From an uncultured Clostridia bacterium (GTDB taxonomy: Bacteria; Bacillota; Clostridia; Oscillospirales; Acutalibacteraceae), in contig CANRIZ010000003.1 in NCBI GenBank assembly GCA_947630835.1, positions 1-64,000 on the forward strand: 64,000 bases of DNA. Direction: 5' to 3'. The notes beneath the pieces were generated by a model. It saw only the letters and a program-made list of their open reading frames with translations. It searched no databases and was not told where the DNA came from. Made by a program: the position numbers and the translations under genes. Numbering within the stretch: the stretch's first letter is position 1; each line of letters begins with the position of its first letter. Below, piece by piece: positions 1 through 8,393 of this stretch.

Positions 1-32
1 GTAAGGTCTTATGGGCCTTACCGATTTTTTTT
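1..32 (+). terminator. Rho-independent terminator, repeat unit
   Basis: GTAAGG and CCTTAC arms with a nine-base loop, followed by a run of eight T. Confidence 0.6.
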
Positions 33-56
33 AATTAACCTAATGGATAAAACAAA

Positions 57-211
57 GGAGATTCGAACTCATCGTCCATCTTTTGCTCTATGAGCAAAAG
101 GGACATAAAATGGGATTATTTGCGAAGCAAATGCGGCGAAGTGAAACGAAGCCGAATCTCCGGTGGATCACCAAAAACGGTAAGGTCTTATGGGCCTTAC
201 CGATTTTTTTT
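57..211 (+). ncRNA. Candidate structured RNA unit ending in a terminator
   Basis: The segment from the GGAGATTCG arm through the GTAAGG...CCTTAC terminator reads as a compact structured RNA. A closing stem (57-65 with 153-161) holds two internal hairpins, then comes a small GGTG/CACC hairpin and a rho-independent terminator. The same design repeats in the second unit (236-389), which ends in a different terminator. Conservation of the stems while the terminators differ favours an RNA gene. No promoter of good quality was found and no known RNA family is recognised. It could instead be a mobile palindromic repeat. Confidence 0.35.
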
Positions 212-212
212 A
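180..212 (+). terminator. Rho-independent terminator, second unit
   Basis: Same hairpin as at 1-32, with GTAAGG/CCTTAC arms and a T run. It closes the first complete repeat unit. Confidence 0.65.
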
Positions 213-355
213 ATTAACCTAATGGATAAAACAAAGGAGATTCGAACTCATCGTCCGTCTTTTGCTCTATGAGCAAAAGGGACATAAAATAGGATTATTT
301 GCGAAGCAAATGCGGCGAAGTGAAACGAAGCCGAATCTCCGGTGGATCACCAAAA

Positions 356-389
356 ACAACAGGGCTCAAAAGAGCCTTGTTGTTTTTTT
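356..389 (+). terminator. Rho-independent terminator with different stem
   Basis: ACAACAGGGCTC pairs with GAGCCTTGTTGT around an AAAA loop (one G-T pair), followed by seven T. It sits where the GTAAGG terminator stands in the other units, so the terminator has been exchanged while the unit was kept. Confidence 0.75.
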
Positions 390-403
390 ATAATTTAACC
401 AAC

Positions 404-450
404 GGAGATTCGAACTCATCGTCCGTCTTTTGCTCTATGAGCAAAAGGAA
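404..450 (+). repeat. Decayed third copy of the 179-bp unit
   Basis: GGAGATTCG and the CTTTTGCTC/GAGCAAAAG hairpin are kept. The sequence diverges after about 450, and the closing CGAATCTCC arm is missing. A separate hairpin at 539-570 takes the terminator position. Confidence 0.7.
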
Positions 451-538
451 CGTAAAACAGGAAAAACTGCGAAGCGATACGACGAAATTAACGAATTCTA
501 TTCTTCCCAAAACACCTCCGAGCAAACGTCAAACTAAA

Positions 539-570
539 ACGCAGTACCCGAAAGGGTATGCGCTTTTTTA
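539..570 (+). terminator. Rho-independent terminator
   Basis: ACGCAGTACCC and GGGTATGCGC arms with a GAAA loop (one bulged A, one G-T pair) and a T run. It ends the repeat region and may also back up termination of the minus-strand regulator gene. Confidence 0.6.
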
Positions 571-625
571 TCTTTTCTTCACTTAATTTTTTATATGTAT
601 AATGTATATAATAGTATCGGCCGGA

Positions 626-823
626 CTATTTTAAAATAAACAAATCGTTCGGCGTACATTCCAAAAGGGTACACAGCTTTTCAATCGTTTCCAGCTGCAG
701 CCCCGTTAGGCTGTTGTCGCAAATTTTGTTAACCGTTTTATAGGTTGTTTGCATATGTTTTACCAACCAGTATCTTGACTTGTGCCTGCTTTCCAAAAGT
801 TCCTGCACGTTCATTTCTATCAA
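626..823 (-). CDS. Small Cro/C1-type (XRE) transcriptional regulator
   Basis: A 65-residue protein that is essentially one helix-turn-helix domain. The sequence LLESRHKSRYWLVKHM, then TYKTVNKICDNS, then LETIEKLCTLLECTPNDLF follows the short HTH_26/Cro type, whose usual length is 65-75 residues. No effector domain is present. The start is TTG at 823, chosen because GGGTG lies seven bases ahead; the ATG at 814 would remove three residues. It is transcribed away from the surface-protein locus, and the repeat array at 878-933 lies between its start and the plus-strand promoter, so control of that region is plausible but unproven. Confidence 0.8.
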   Translation of the reverse strand: MIEMNVQELLESRHKSRYWLVKHMQTTYKTVNKICDNSLTGLQLETIEKLCTLLECTPNDLFILK

Positions 824-877
824 ATCAAATCACCCACATTATTCTACCATTAATCTACCGAATATATAATCAGGTGG

Positions 878-933
878 TTAGTAGTGTATCGCTTAGTAGT
901 ATAGGTTTTAGTAGTATATTAAAAAATAGTGTA
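878..933. promoter_or_regulatory. Four 15-bp-spaced iterons (TAGTRTA)
   Basis: TAGTGTA, TAGTATA, TAGTATA and TAGTGTA occur at 882, 897, 912 and 927, exactly 15 bp apart. The first three are extended to TTAGTAGTRTA. The array ends eight bases before a consensus -35 box. This looks like a multi-site operator or activator array. The binding protein is unknown; the adjacent XRE regulator is one candidate. Confidence 0.6.
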
Positions 934-941
934 CCAAGGGG

Positions 942-970
942 TTGACTATTTTATTAAAATGTTATATAAT
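942..970 (+). promoter_or_regulatory. Strong sigma-A-type promoter
   Basis: TTGACT (942-947), a 17-bp spacer and TATAAT (965-970). It sits just downstream of the iteron array. The next gene start on this strand is at 1422, so the transcript would have a leader of about 440 bases, or a short product that I do not recognise. Confidence 0.7.
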
Positions 971-1178
971 GTCCGAGAATAGGGGGATTATTAATATTTT
1001 TTATTGATAGATTTTTTTGGAATTTGCGGCTTAGCGAATTTTTATTTTCCCCTTTAAAGGTAATTTTTAACTGACACAAGATTTTTTACTAAAATATATC
1101 TTTTATAGCAGTTTTCAGATAAAAATTTTTACATTTTTATACATAAAAAACCGCAAAAAATGCATTAAATTTTACGCT

Positions 1179-1219
1179 CTTTCGGTTTTTTACCCTGATC
1201 TTTCGGTTGTTTACCCTGA
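1179..1219. promoter_or_regulatory. Tandem 21-bp direct repeats, likely activator site
   Basis: CTTTCGGTTTTTTACCCTGA (1179-1198) and CTTTCGGTTGTTTACCCTGA (1200-1219) differ at one base and are offset by 21 bp, two helical turns. They end five bases before a TTGAAA -35-like box. Two-turn direct repeats next to a poor promoter are typical of activators such as the LytTR family, but the sequence does not match the LytTR consensus fully, so the binding protein is open. Confidence 0.55.
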
Positions 1220-1224
1220 ACCTA

Positions 1225-1251
1225 TTGAAATTTTCTCATTTTTATTATAAA
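1225..1251 (+). promoter_or_regulatory. Possible weak activator-dependent promoter
   Basis: TTGAAA (1225-1230) and TATAAA (1246-1251) are separated by only 15 bp. The short spacer fits dependence on a protein bound at 1179-1219. Confidence 0.4.
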
Positions 1252-1421
1252 ATGGCAATAAACCACTAAATGGCTTGTTCACTGTCTTAACATCAAGCTT
1301 ATTGCGAAGTCGCTTTTGCGGGGAATTTTGTCCCCGGGTTGCGGCGTTCGGCGTTTATTGCAACGCTCGGCATTTAATTCTGATACAAATTACTTCATTT
1401 TTGACGTAAGAGGGTGTTACT

Positions 1422-2252
1422 TTGGCAGATTTCAGCTTGAAAACCGACAACCGTTATTCGGCGGCTTACCGCAACGGCAAAACGGGCTTTACGGCGGGCT
1501 ACTATACCGCCAAGCAGATGAAGGGCCTGTTCCCGAGCGGCGGGGTCAGGGTAGTCGGTCAGTTGGGTTACGGCAAAGAAAGCGAGATAATCGGCAGCCT
1601 TACCGATTCAAACGGCGCGACCGAACCCGTTTATATGGTTCGCGCCAAGGCGAATAAAAAGGTCAGCGGATATATCGAGCTTGAAAACGGCACTTTTGTT
1701 ACCGTTAAAAAGGATATTACCGCCGTAATCGTAATTCTTGTGATTTTGGCGCTTGCGGCTTTGGCGGGGCTTGTTTTCGGCATAGTTTACGCCGTAAGAG
1801 CGAATGCGAATAAAGAGCCCGAAACCACAAAGCCCTACGGCGAGCTTGCCGGCGAGCAGGAGGAGGGCTTCGGTAAGCTTGATTTACCCGAAAAGGCGGA
1901 CGTTGCCTCAAAGAACGTAACCATTATCGGCATACCCGAGATGCACTTAAAGGCGGGGCAGCTTCGCCAGAATTTCATTTTAACCAATTCCGACAAAAAC
2001 AACGACATCTGCTTTATGGAGTTTACGTTTTATATAGACAATAACGGCGACAAAAAAATTGACGACGGCGACGAGCAAATATACAAATCCGGGTTGGTCA
2101 GACCGGGTTATTCAATATCGGAATTCAGCCTTAACCGTGAATTGCAGGCGGGCGAGTACAAGGGGCTTGTAATGGAGCAGCCCTATACTTACGACAAACA
2201 GCGTTCACCGCTTAACAATATGGTTATGGCGACAACTATTGTAGTTGATTGA
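1422..2252 (+). CDS. Single-pass membrane protein with exposed C-terminal domain
   Basis: A 276-residue protein without a signal peptide. Residues 1-95 form a glycine-rich, probably cytoplasmic part; residues 99-125 are one strongly hydrophobic span; residues 130-276 form an exposed domain. The last part contains an acidic IDNNGDKKIDDGDE stretch that may bind a metal ion, and strands ending in a PLNNM segment. A similar C-terminal pattern (ligand-like strand, PG turn, LQAGEY, PLN) occurs in other clostridial surface loci, recalled and not checked. The start is TTG at 1422 behind GAGGGTG. Its stop overlaps the beginning of the next frame, so it is the first gene of the surface-protein operon. 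Function unknown; a membrane base for the surface structure is one inference. Confidence 0.75.
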   Translation: MADFSLKTDNRYSAAYRNGKTGFTAGYYTAKQMKGLFPSGGVRVVGQLGYGKESEIIGSLTDSNGATEPVYMVRAKANKKVSGYIELENGTFVTVKKDITAVIVILVILALAALAGLVFGIVYAVRANANKEPETTKPYGELAGEQEEGFGKLDLPEKADVASKNVTIIGIPEMHLKAGQLRQNFILTNSDKNNDICFMEFTFYIDNNGDKKIDDGDEQIYKSGLVRPGYSISEFSLNRELQAGEYKGLVMEQPYTYDKQRSPLNNMVMATTIVVD

Positions 2253-2275
2253 ATACTATGAAAGGCGATGGTGAA

Positions 2276-5200
2276 ATGAAAAGCAATTTGAAAAGCAAAT
2301 TGAAAAGCAAAAAAATCCCCAAAAGGGCGCTTTCGGTGCTTCTTGCTTTCGTAATGGTGGTAACTTCGCTGCCCCTGATGATAACTCAGGCGGCTACGCT
2401 TACGCCCGGCAATTTTGACCCGGTACCGTACTGGTCAACCGACCCCGACGGCAAGACGAAGCTTAACTCGAGCGACGTAATGTTTACCGCCGTATTAAAT
2501 ACGGACAACAGCATCGACGTCTATTTCCCAAGGGCTTTTGCCGAAAACTTCAGGGACGGCGACCCCGATACTTCCGAGCCTACGCTCGAGGTTATGGGTT
2601 ATATGGTTACCCTTACCGAGGTTTTGGACGGCCAAACCAACAAGGACGCTTTGCTTGAAATGTATTTCCCGCTTGATATGGTTGAAAAGACCGATACGGC
2701 GGCTTTTGCCCGTCATATCCATATTGATGAGAAGTACGTTGAGGACGCTATCCGGTTGGGTGAAGAAGGCGGCGGCTTAAAGGCGGGCGCAATTTATGAC
2801 ATAGGCGTTGCCGCGATTGACGATGAGCATTGGACTTCCGAAACAATACATACCGTTTTAAACGACATACCCTACTATAACCTTACAGGCGACTATTCGC
2901 CCAATGAAGACTGGATTGCCCGTGAAATGTTAAGGTTTGAGGAAAGATATACCGAGGATACAAAAGTTGCCGGTTATGAACTTTCCGCAGACGGCAAGGG
3001 ATTAAGAAACGGCGCTGACTATTACGGAACAGAAAGCGGTACGGCAGGCATTAACATTGACGGTAAATTCCCCGAAATGGGCTGTGACAATTCCAACTCC
3101 ATGCACTTCTGGATAAGCGGTAATTCTACGGGAATTCCGTTCAGCTTTACCACCACATGGAGCCGCGGCCACTACAATTTTGAGAGCGCAGAGGAAGTTT
3201 GGTTCTATGTAGACTTCCGTGATGTTCAATTCGATAAAATATCTTTCAATTTAAGAGCTAACGAAAAATACCGTCAGATTTGGCGTGACCATACGGACGA
3301 TGGTTCGCTTTCCGATTACGGTCATGTAGCCTATTCCACAAAGGCGGCCGGCGGCGCAAATGCCGGCGTTAAGGGCGGTATATATTTTCAGGACGAAGCC
3401 GGACTTTGGGAAGAAACCACCATGACCGACGGCTGCCTTCTCAATTTCGGCGGCTACCGCGGATTTATCCGTATTCCGCTTGAATATTTCGTTGCTCAGG
3501 AAACCCAGTATATCACTGCTGACAACGATTGGGGCGTTAATAACTATACCAGAAGTGAAAGCGGACAGATGACATACTGCGGTCAGCATATGTTCTTGCA
3601 GACCAATGTACTTAATACAGGCGTTGCGCCAAGCACTATACATGTAACACAGGCTGACGGCAGCGTAATGGACGCAGAAAGAGCAACAATGCTGTTCCTT
3701 AACGCTCCTTCAAACGGAGCACTTGGCGACAATACAAGGAATTTGTATAAGGAACCGACATATTCAAGAGATGTTTTTAAGGTTCCCGTAAATAAGATAG
3801 GCACTCCCGTTACAAAGTGTTTGCTTATCCAAAACAGATTTACGGTTTACAGTCCGATAATCGGTAATGACCGTTACGGCGGTATGGGTTATATGCTTCA
3901 GGAGAGCACTAAGGCAAGCATCAGCAATAACGGCGACAATACCATGACCTATAATATTACCCGTGACGATACGGCTACATATGCTATAGAAGACCTTATC
4001 GGCGCAGGCTTTGAGGTTGAGGGCTGGTCCGCAGATTCCGTCAACAACTCGTTCGATATTGACCGCATAATCTTTATGCGCCAAGCGGACGCCAACACGG
4101 AAGGCGATTACAACACCGATACAGGCGCGGTTCTTGAAAGCGCACCCGTTCAGTTCCCGATAGAATCCGGTAAATTCGCTAACGACCGTGGCTACAAGGT
4201 CGGTATCTACTACGACAGAAAATCACAGATACCGGCGGCTATAGCGAACTTTATAGACGAGTATTTGGGCGATACTCCCACCTTGCTCGACTATGATACG
4301 TTAAAATTCGTCGACAACGCTATGGAACTGTATAAGGACAGCTTCCCGAACGATACCGTTGAGGATAATATGAATTATCTTCAATCCCTGTATCCCGACG
4401 CTGTTGCGAAATACAGGCGTTCCAAAGAGTTTATACAGACATATGCGGGCGAGGACGCTAACTACTATCAATCCGCACTCTATTTTGAGCAGCAGGTAGA
4501 GATGCTTCCCGACCCCGATTTCCTCGATTTGAACGATACCGGTACTATAAGAACGGTTACAGACCTTATGGGTCTTTACCTGAGCTTCGATATCGGTAAG
4601 CTTGACCTTATCGGCGACGGTACGGAGACTAAATTCCTTACCATTTACCGCCGATTGATAGGCAGCGATATTAAAGCGGGTCACTCCATAGGCGCGTATC
4701 CCTATATACCGTTCAATAACTTTGAACAAAGATATTACTTAAACGAAACCGCTTTCAGATATTATAACGACGGCGGCAACATTTGGAATCCGGGCTCCAA
4801 AGCCGTGGATAAGAACAACGTCCACCGCTTCACCGTTTACGGCGACAACGCAATAGTCGGTACCGTAGGCGACGCAAACGGCTGGTTCCCCAGAGCCTAT
4901 AACCCGGCTTCGGATGCGGGCGACGGAAGCTACGGCAACTACACTAACGGCGATTACTTCGCAAGAGTTTCGGCGGAGGTTACCGCAAACGGCTTCGACG
5001 GCTCTAAGGGCGCAACCGTAAACTTTGACGGCAATCTTTCGAGCCATTACAACGTCCTTTCGGTATCCTATCTCGGATATTCGAGCGACAATCTTACCAA
5101 TTTGCCCGGGCTTGACCTTTCCGCTATTCAGCTTAACGACAGAACGGCGGACGGCACTACCGGAAATGACGTTACGCGTTACGGCGGCAAATGGGCTAAT

Positions 5201-7849
5201 TCGTTTGTAATGTACATTGATTATTCCCACGTTAAGGACGTTGCTATGAACCTCCAGTTCATTGTGGACAAGGGCGGCACGGACGACGTATTCTATTTCG
5301 CCACGGGTAACTCGGGCGAGGATAGAATCTGGATGCTCAATGACGACGGCGATTGGGTTGAAATACCTATAAACACCTCCGCCGCGGGCAGCGACTGCAG
5401 TACGATTATGCCGAATGACTCTAACCCCGACAACTCCTTGCAGGGCTACAAGGGCTTTATCAGAATTCCGCTTTCAAAATTCCGCAACAGCGCGGGCGAA
5501 AGGCTCGATAACGTCCTCGATCAGGTTCTTATAAAGCGCGCTCATATCGCTTTCTGGTCCGATAACAATGACGACAACATAGGCAAGAGCGTAACCGTCG
5601 ACGGCTTGGGCTTCACCTACGATCCCGAAATAACTTCAAGAGTTGCCGCCGATCCCAAATCGGAGCTTATCAGCGATAACGGCTCTAATTTGACCGAGCT
5701 TAAAGACCTTGACGAATACTTTGCCGTTCAGACCGACGACGCCACGGCGTTTGCAAGGGCGGTTTATACCCTTGACGCTCACGCGGGCAAAGCCGAGTTT
5801 ACCGCGGCTTATAACGACGCAAGGAGCAAGTACGACGCTCTTTCGGATTATCAAAAAACGCTTCCCGACGTTGTTACCGCCCTCGCTTACCTTGAAGGCT
5901 ACGACGACGCGGACAGAAGCATACAGAATCCTTCGCACGACTTTAAATCTTTAAGCGAAAATTACGACGGACTTATTGGCACGGATGATTGGGCTTGCAA
6001 GTTCACTGACGCGGACGAAATCAAGCGAATAGTGGAAAGCGACTTACCTTCGCAGTTCCTTGATACGACAAAATCTTCTTCCAACACAAGAATGGACAGT
6101 TACGATGTGGATACCGCTTCCATAAAGTGGAGCTACTTCGGCTTACCCGAGGATGAAACCGAGAGGAACGAAATAATACAAAAAGCCATTGACATTTACG
6201 AAAAAGGCTATATGAGGTTAAGCACGTCGGAACGCGCGGCTTATTACGGAGATGATAACAGTTATCAAAGGCTTAAGAGGGCTTACTCTGTTGCCCTTAG
6301 GGTTAAGGAGCTGATTGAGGACCGTCAGAACATTCAGATTTTCTACGACAAGGTTGTAGCTATGTACACCCTCCGGGATAAGCTTGTTGACGGTACTCCT
6401 ATCCCGAAAGATTATCAGCTTAAAACCGTAAACGCTTATGTAAAACGGGACGGCTACTTTACCGATGAGATGAACCCCGAAATAGGCAGTGCGATTTTGG
6501 ATTACTACTATATGTCCATCTACGCTAAGCAGATGCTTGTTACCTCCAAAACCGCAACCGCCGAGCACGCCAAAACGGCTTTAATGGCGGACGCATTGAT
6601 TAACACCTATATCAATGCGCGCACAAGGAGCTTGACAGACGCTTCCTCCCCCACCGGAGCAAAGATTGATATGATAGGCGGTATCAAGTATTGGACTAAC
6701 GCCATGCACAATCAGCACCTTGAAATTACCCAAAAGGTTGCTGCCGGCGATTACCTGAGCCGAGACGATTTGAACCAGATTGAGTATTATATCCGCCAGT
6801 TCGAGGCGTTCAAACAGCGCTTCCAGAACATAGAGTCAATGTATAACGAGTATTTGCACTTGCTTATGCCGTTCCCGTCGGCGGTTTTGGCTCTCAGAGA
6901 TACCAACATCACGGGCAAGAACACGGATATTACGAAAAACGGCTATTTATTTACCGAAAGGGATACTCCGGCTACGCATTATATCAATCTCTTTAAGGTT
7001 TGGGCGCGTCTTGACAAGAGCGTATCCGTAAGGGTATCTTCCGACCTTAATATGACGCAGCTTGTAGGCGATCCCGTCAGCGAAGACGTTAAGTTTACCG
7101 TTGATTTGCTTGACGGCAAGAGCGCCGACGAAGGCGTTTATTACAGCGATTACTTCAATACGGGCGATACGGGAGAGAAGTTTACAAACAGATTCACGCA
7201 GGACGATCCCGCCCGCGCGAACTACTTAAAGGCTATGAAGGTAGAGGTTAAAACCGACGCCTCCACAATTCCCGACAACGCCGTTTTCGGAGGTACAATT
7301 CATATCGAAGCCTTTGATACCGACGATATAGAAGCTTATAACGCGGGAACGCTTACCGACGGCGACGGCAACAAGATTGACCCCGTACCCATAAACTCAA
7401 TTGACATTCCGGTAACGTACAACGCTTCGGGCGAGGATTTCTACTCCATATCCTTCCCCGCCGAAATGGAAATTAACTTTAAAAAGCCGTACGGCGATAC
7501 CGATAACATCAGAGTTTTGAGCAGACTTGCCGACGGCGATACGTTAAGCGTAGGCTTGTCGCCCGACAACGACTATACCTTAACTCTCGATACTTCAAGA
7601 GTATCTCCCTCCGTTACAAAGCCCGACCCGCTTCCCACGATTAAATACACCGTAGGCAACGGCGATACGCAAGCGTACACGGCGTTCAGCACGGTTTCGG
7701 TAACGGGTACCGGCACTATTGACGAGCAGAGCTTCCCGTTCAACATTTGGGTTTCCGACGATGAGTGGGCTAAGTCCTACGTTAACAGCTACAAAGATGA
7801 TACCCTTACATTTACGGCGGAACATGTTAAAGCCTCCGCCGGAGGTTAA
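2276..7849 (+). CDS. Giant secreted surface protein with C-terminal subunit module
   Basis: About 1,857 residues. A signal peptide (KRALSVLLAFVMVVTSLPL, cleavage near TQA) is followed by two related beta-rich, carbohydrate-binding-like regions, each ending in the matching motifs GYRGFIRIPLEYF and GYKGFIRIPLSKF. A long, helical Asp/Tyr/Lys-rich middle (roughly residues 1180-1560) follows, then beta-rich repeats. The last 140 residues carry SFPAEMEINF and, at the end, W-x(6)-Y-x(2)-DTLTF, the hallmarks of the small proteins encoded next. There is no LPXTG signal or terminal membrane span, so retention may depend on its partners. The ATG at 2276 is preferred over TTG 2249 or ATG 2258 because AAAGG lies ten bases ahead. 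Probably an adhesin or tip/base protein; this is inference. Confidence 0.75.
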   Translation: MKSNLKSKLKSKKIPKRALSVLLAFVMVVTSLPLMITQAATLTPGNFDPVPYWSTDPDGKTKLNSSDVMFTAVLNTDNSIDVYFPRAFAENFRDGDPDTSEPTLEVMGYMVTLTEVLDGQTNKDALLEMYFPLDMVEKTDTAAFARHIHIDEKYVEDAIRLGEEGGGLKAGAIYDIGVAAIDDEHWTSETIHTVLNDIPYYNLTGDYSPNEDWIAREMLRFEERYTEDTKVAGYELSADGKGLRNGADYYGTESGTAGINIDGKFPEMGCDNSNSMHFWISGNSTGIPFSFTTTWSRGHYNFESAEEVWFYVDFRDVQFDKISFNLRANEKYRQIWRDHTDDGSLSDYGHVAYSTKAAGGANAGVKGGIYFQDEAGLWEETTMTDGCLLNFGGYRGFIRIPLEYFVAQETQYITADNDWGVNNYTRSESGQMTYCGQHMFLQTNVLNTGVAPSTIHVTQADGSVMDAERATMLFLNAPSNGALGDNTRNLYKEPTYSRDVFKVPVNKIGTPVTKCLLIQNRFTVYSPIIGNDRYGGMGYMLQESTKASISNNGDNTMTYNITRDDTATYAIEDLIGAGFEVEGWSADSVNNSFDIDRIIFMRQADANTEGDYNTDTGAVLESAPVQFPIESGKFANDRGYKVGIYYDRKSQIPAAIANFIDEYLGDTPTLLDYDTLKFVDNAMELYKDSFPNDTVEDNMNYLQSLYPDAVAKYRRSKEFIQTYAGEDANYYQSALYFEQQVEMLPDPDFLDLNDTGTIRTVTDLMGLYLSFDIGKLDLIGDGTETKFLTIYRRLIGSDIKAGHSIGAYPYIPFNNFEQRYYLNETAFRYYNDGGNIWNPGSKAVDKNNVHRFTVYGDNAIVGTVGDANGWFPRAYNPASDAGDGSYGNYTNGDYFARVSAEVTANGFDGSKGATVNFDGNLSSHYNVLSVSYLGYSSDNLTNLPGLDLSAIQLNDRTADGTTGNDVTRYGGKWANSFVMYIDYSHVKDVAMNLQFIVDKGGTDDVFYFATGNSGEDRIWMLNDDGDWVEIPINTSAAGSDCSTIMPNDSNPDNSLQGYKGFIRIPLSKFRNSAGERLDNVLDQVLIKRAHIAFWSDNNDDNIGKSVTVDGLGFTYDPEITSRVAADPKSELISDNGSNLTELKDLDEYFAVQTDDATAFARAVYTLDAHAGKAEFTAAYNDARSKYDALSDYQKTLPDVVTALAYLEGYDDADRSIQNPSHDFKSLSENYDGLIGTDDWACKFTDADEIKRIVESDLPSQFLDTTKSSSNTRMDSYDVDTASIKWSYFGLPEDETERNEIIQKAIDIYEKGYMRLSTSERAAYYGDDNSYQRLKRAYSVALRVKELIEDRQNIQIFYDKVVAMYTLRDKLVDGTPIPKDYQLKTVNAYVKRDGYFTDEMNPEIGSAILDYYYMSIYAKQMLVTSKTATAEHAKTALMADALINTYINARTRSLTDASSPTGAKIDMIGGIKYWTNAMHNQHLEITQKVAAGDYLSRDDLNQIEYYIRQFEAFKQRFQNIESMYNEYLHLLMPFPSAVLALRDTNITGKNTDITKNGYLFTERDTPATHYINLFKVWARLDKSVSVRVSSDLNMTQLVGDPVSEDVKFTVDLLDGKSADEGVYYSDYFNTGDTGEKFTNRFTQDDPARANYLKAMKVEVKTDASTIPDNAVFGGTIHIEAFDTDDIEAYNAGTLTDGDGNKIDPVPINSIDIPVTYNASGEDFYSISFPAEMEINFKKPYGDTDNIRVLSRLADGDTLSVGLSPDNDYTLTLDTSRVSPSVTKPDPLPTIKYTVGNGDTQAYTAFSTVSVTGTGTIDEQSFPFNIWVSDDEWAKSYVNSYKDDTLTFTAEHVKASAGG

Positions 7850-7862
7850 TAACCGTTATAAT

Positions 7863-7875
7863 CGGGTTTAACCCG
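7863..7875 (+). other. Intergenic palindrome
   Basis: CGGGTT-T-AACCCG forms a perfect small hairpin between the giant-protein gene and the first small subunit. It has no T run. It may stabilise or process the transcript and so alter subunit ratios. Confidence 0.4.
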
Positions 7876-7906
7876 TAAATATAAATTTAAGTAAAGGAGA
7901 ATGCTA

Positions 7907-8371
7907 ATGAAGAAATTTCTTTCTGTACTTATTGCGGTAACGGTTGTAACGCTCTCCTGCTTACTTCCGGTTTCCGCAAGTACACTCACCCCCGAGGCGG
8001 CAAGCGGCTCGATGCAAATCACCGCCGAACGCACGGAAGAAATTGAAGTCTCTTACCCGGCGGATATATTTATCCCGTACGGAACAGAGGGCGATTTCTC
8101 AATAGGCAGCATCGGCGCAAGCAAAATGGTTATCGCTTTGGATAAAAAAGTGACAATCTCCGTTACCTCAAAGAACGGCAACGCGCTCCTAAGCGACGGG
8201 GGAAAGATACCTTACAAGCTCGGCGGCGCTGAAGCTATCGAGTTTACCGAGGTAAACGACGCTGACGTTTTCCCGCTAACGGTTGCCGTTACCCAAGCGG
8301 ATTGGGAAGCTGCTCCCGCAGGCGATTTCAGCGACACGCTCACATTCACTTTGGCTTATGTAAATCAATAA
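7907..8371 (+). CDS. Small secreted YPAD/DTLTF-module protein 1
   Basis: A 154-residue secreted protein. The signal peptide (MKKFLSVLIAVTVVTLSC...VSAS) is followed by one beta-rich module with EVSYPADIFIPYG near the N-terminus and DWEAAPAGDFSDTLTF at the C-terminus. The ATG at 7907 is chosen over 7901 because AAAGGAGA directly abuts 7901 and gives normal spacing only to 7907. It is the first of five paralogues. It lacks the Trp at the end of the first motif (Tyr instead) and is the least similar at the N-terminus. The C-terminal strand resembles that of spore-coat U/chaperone-usher-like pilin domains, a distant likeness only. Role unknown; structural subunit inferred. Confidence 0.75.
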   Translation: MKKFLSVLIAVTVVTLSCLLPVSASTLTPEAASGSMQITAERTEEIEVSYPADIFIPYGTEGDFSIGSIGASKMVIALDKKVTISVTSKNGNALLSDGGKIPYKLGGAEAIEFTEVNDADVFPLTVAVTQADWEAAPAGDFSDTLTFTLAYVNQ

Positions 8372-8393
8372 TTTTGAAAGGAATGAACGAATT

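Larger units (their letters stand above)
1..358 (+). repeat. Tandem 179-bp non-coding repeat, two copies
   Basis: Two units (1-179 and 180-358) are almost identical; I see only a few substitutions, for example at the CATCGTCCATC/CATCGTCCGTC site. Each unit holds nested inverted repeats: GGAGATTCG (57-65) with CGAATCTCC (153-161), CTTTTGCTC (80-88) with GAGCAAAAG (92-100), ATTTGC (118-123) with GCAAAT (127-132), and GGTGGATCACC (162-172). A T-tailed hairpin follows each unit. No convincing reading frame is conserved, so short open frames here are ignored. The left edge is cut by the window, so more copies may lie upstream. Confidence 0.85.
971..1421 (+). other. AT-rich leader/intergenic region without a gene
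   Basis: No convincing coding frame was found. The stretch contains the 21-bp tandem repeats (1179-1219), a possible weak promoter (1225-1251) and two small hairpins close to the next gene: GGGGA/TCCCC at 1320-1335 and a GCGTT/AACGC pair near 1352-1367. Confidence 0.6.

Noticed and set aside
57..75. tRNA T-arm-like sequence (GAGTTCGAATC on the minus strand) in each repeat unit
   Set aside because: The T-stem has a mismatch, and no acceptor stem, anticodon arm or CCA end can be built on either strand.
161..173. GGTGGATCACC resembling the 3-prime end of 16S rRNA
   Set aside because: Only about nine bases match, and the anti-Shine-Dalgarno sequence is missing; it is better explained as a small hairpin.
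299..586. Short plus-strand open frame through the repeat region
   Set aside because: It runs through hairpins and a terminator, its start is inside the repeat, and the protein has no recognisable feature.
878..933. Short regular repeats as a CRISPR array or replication origin
   Set aside because: Repeats are 7-11 bp with 4-bp gaps, far too short for CRISPR; no rep gene or DnaA boxes are nearby.
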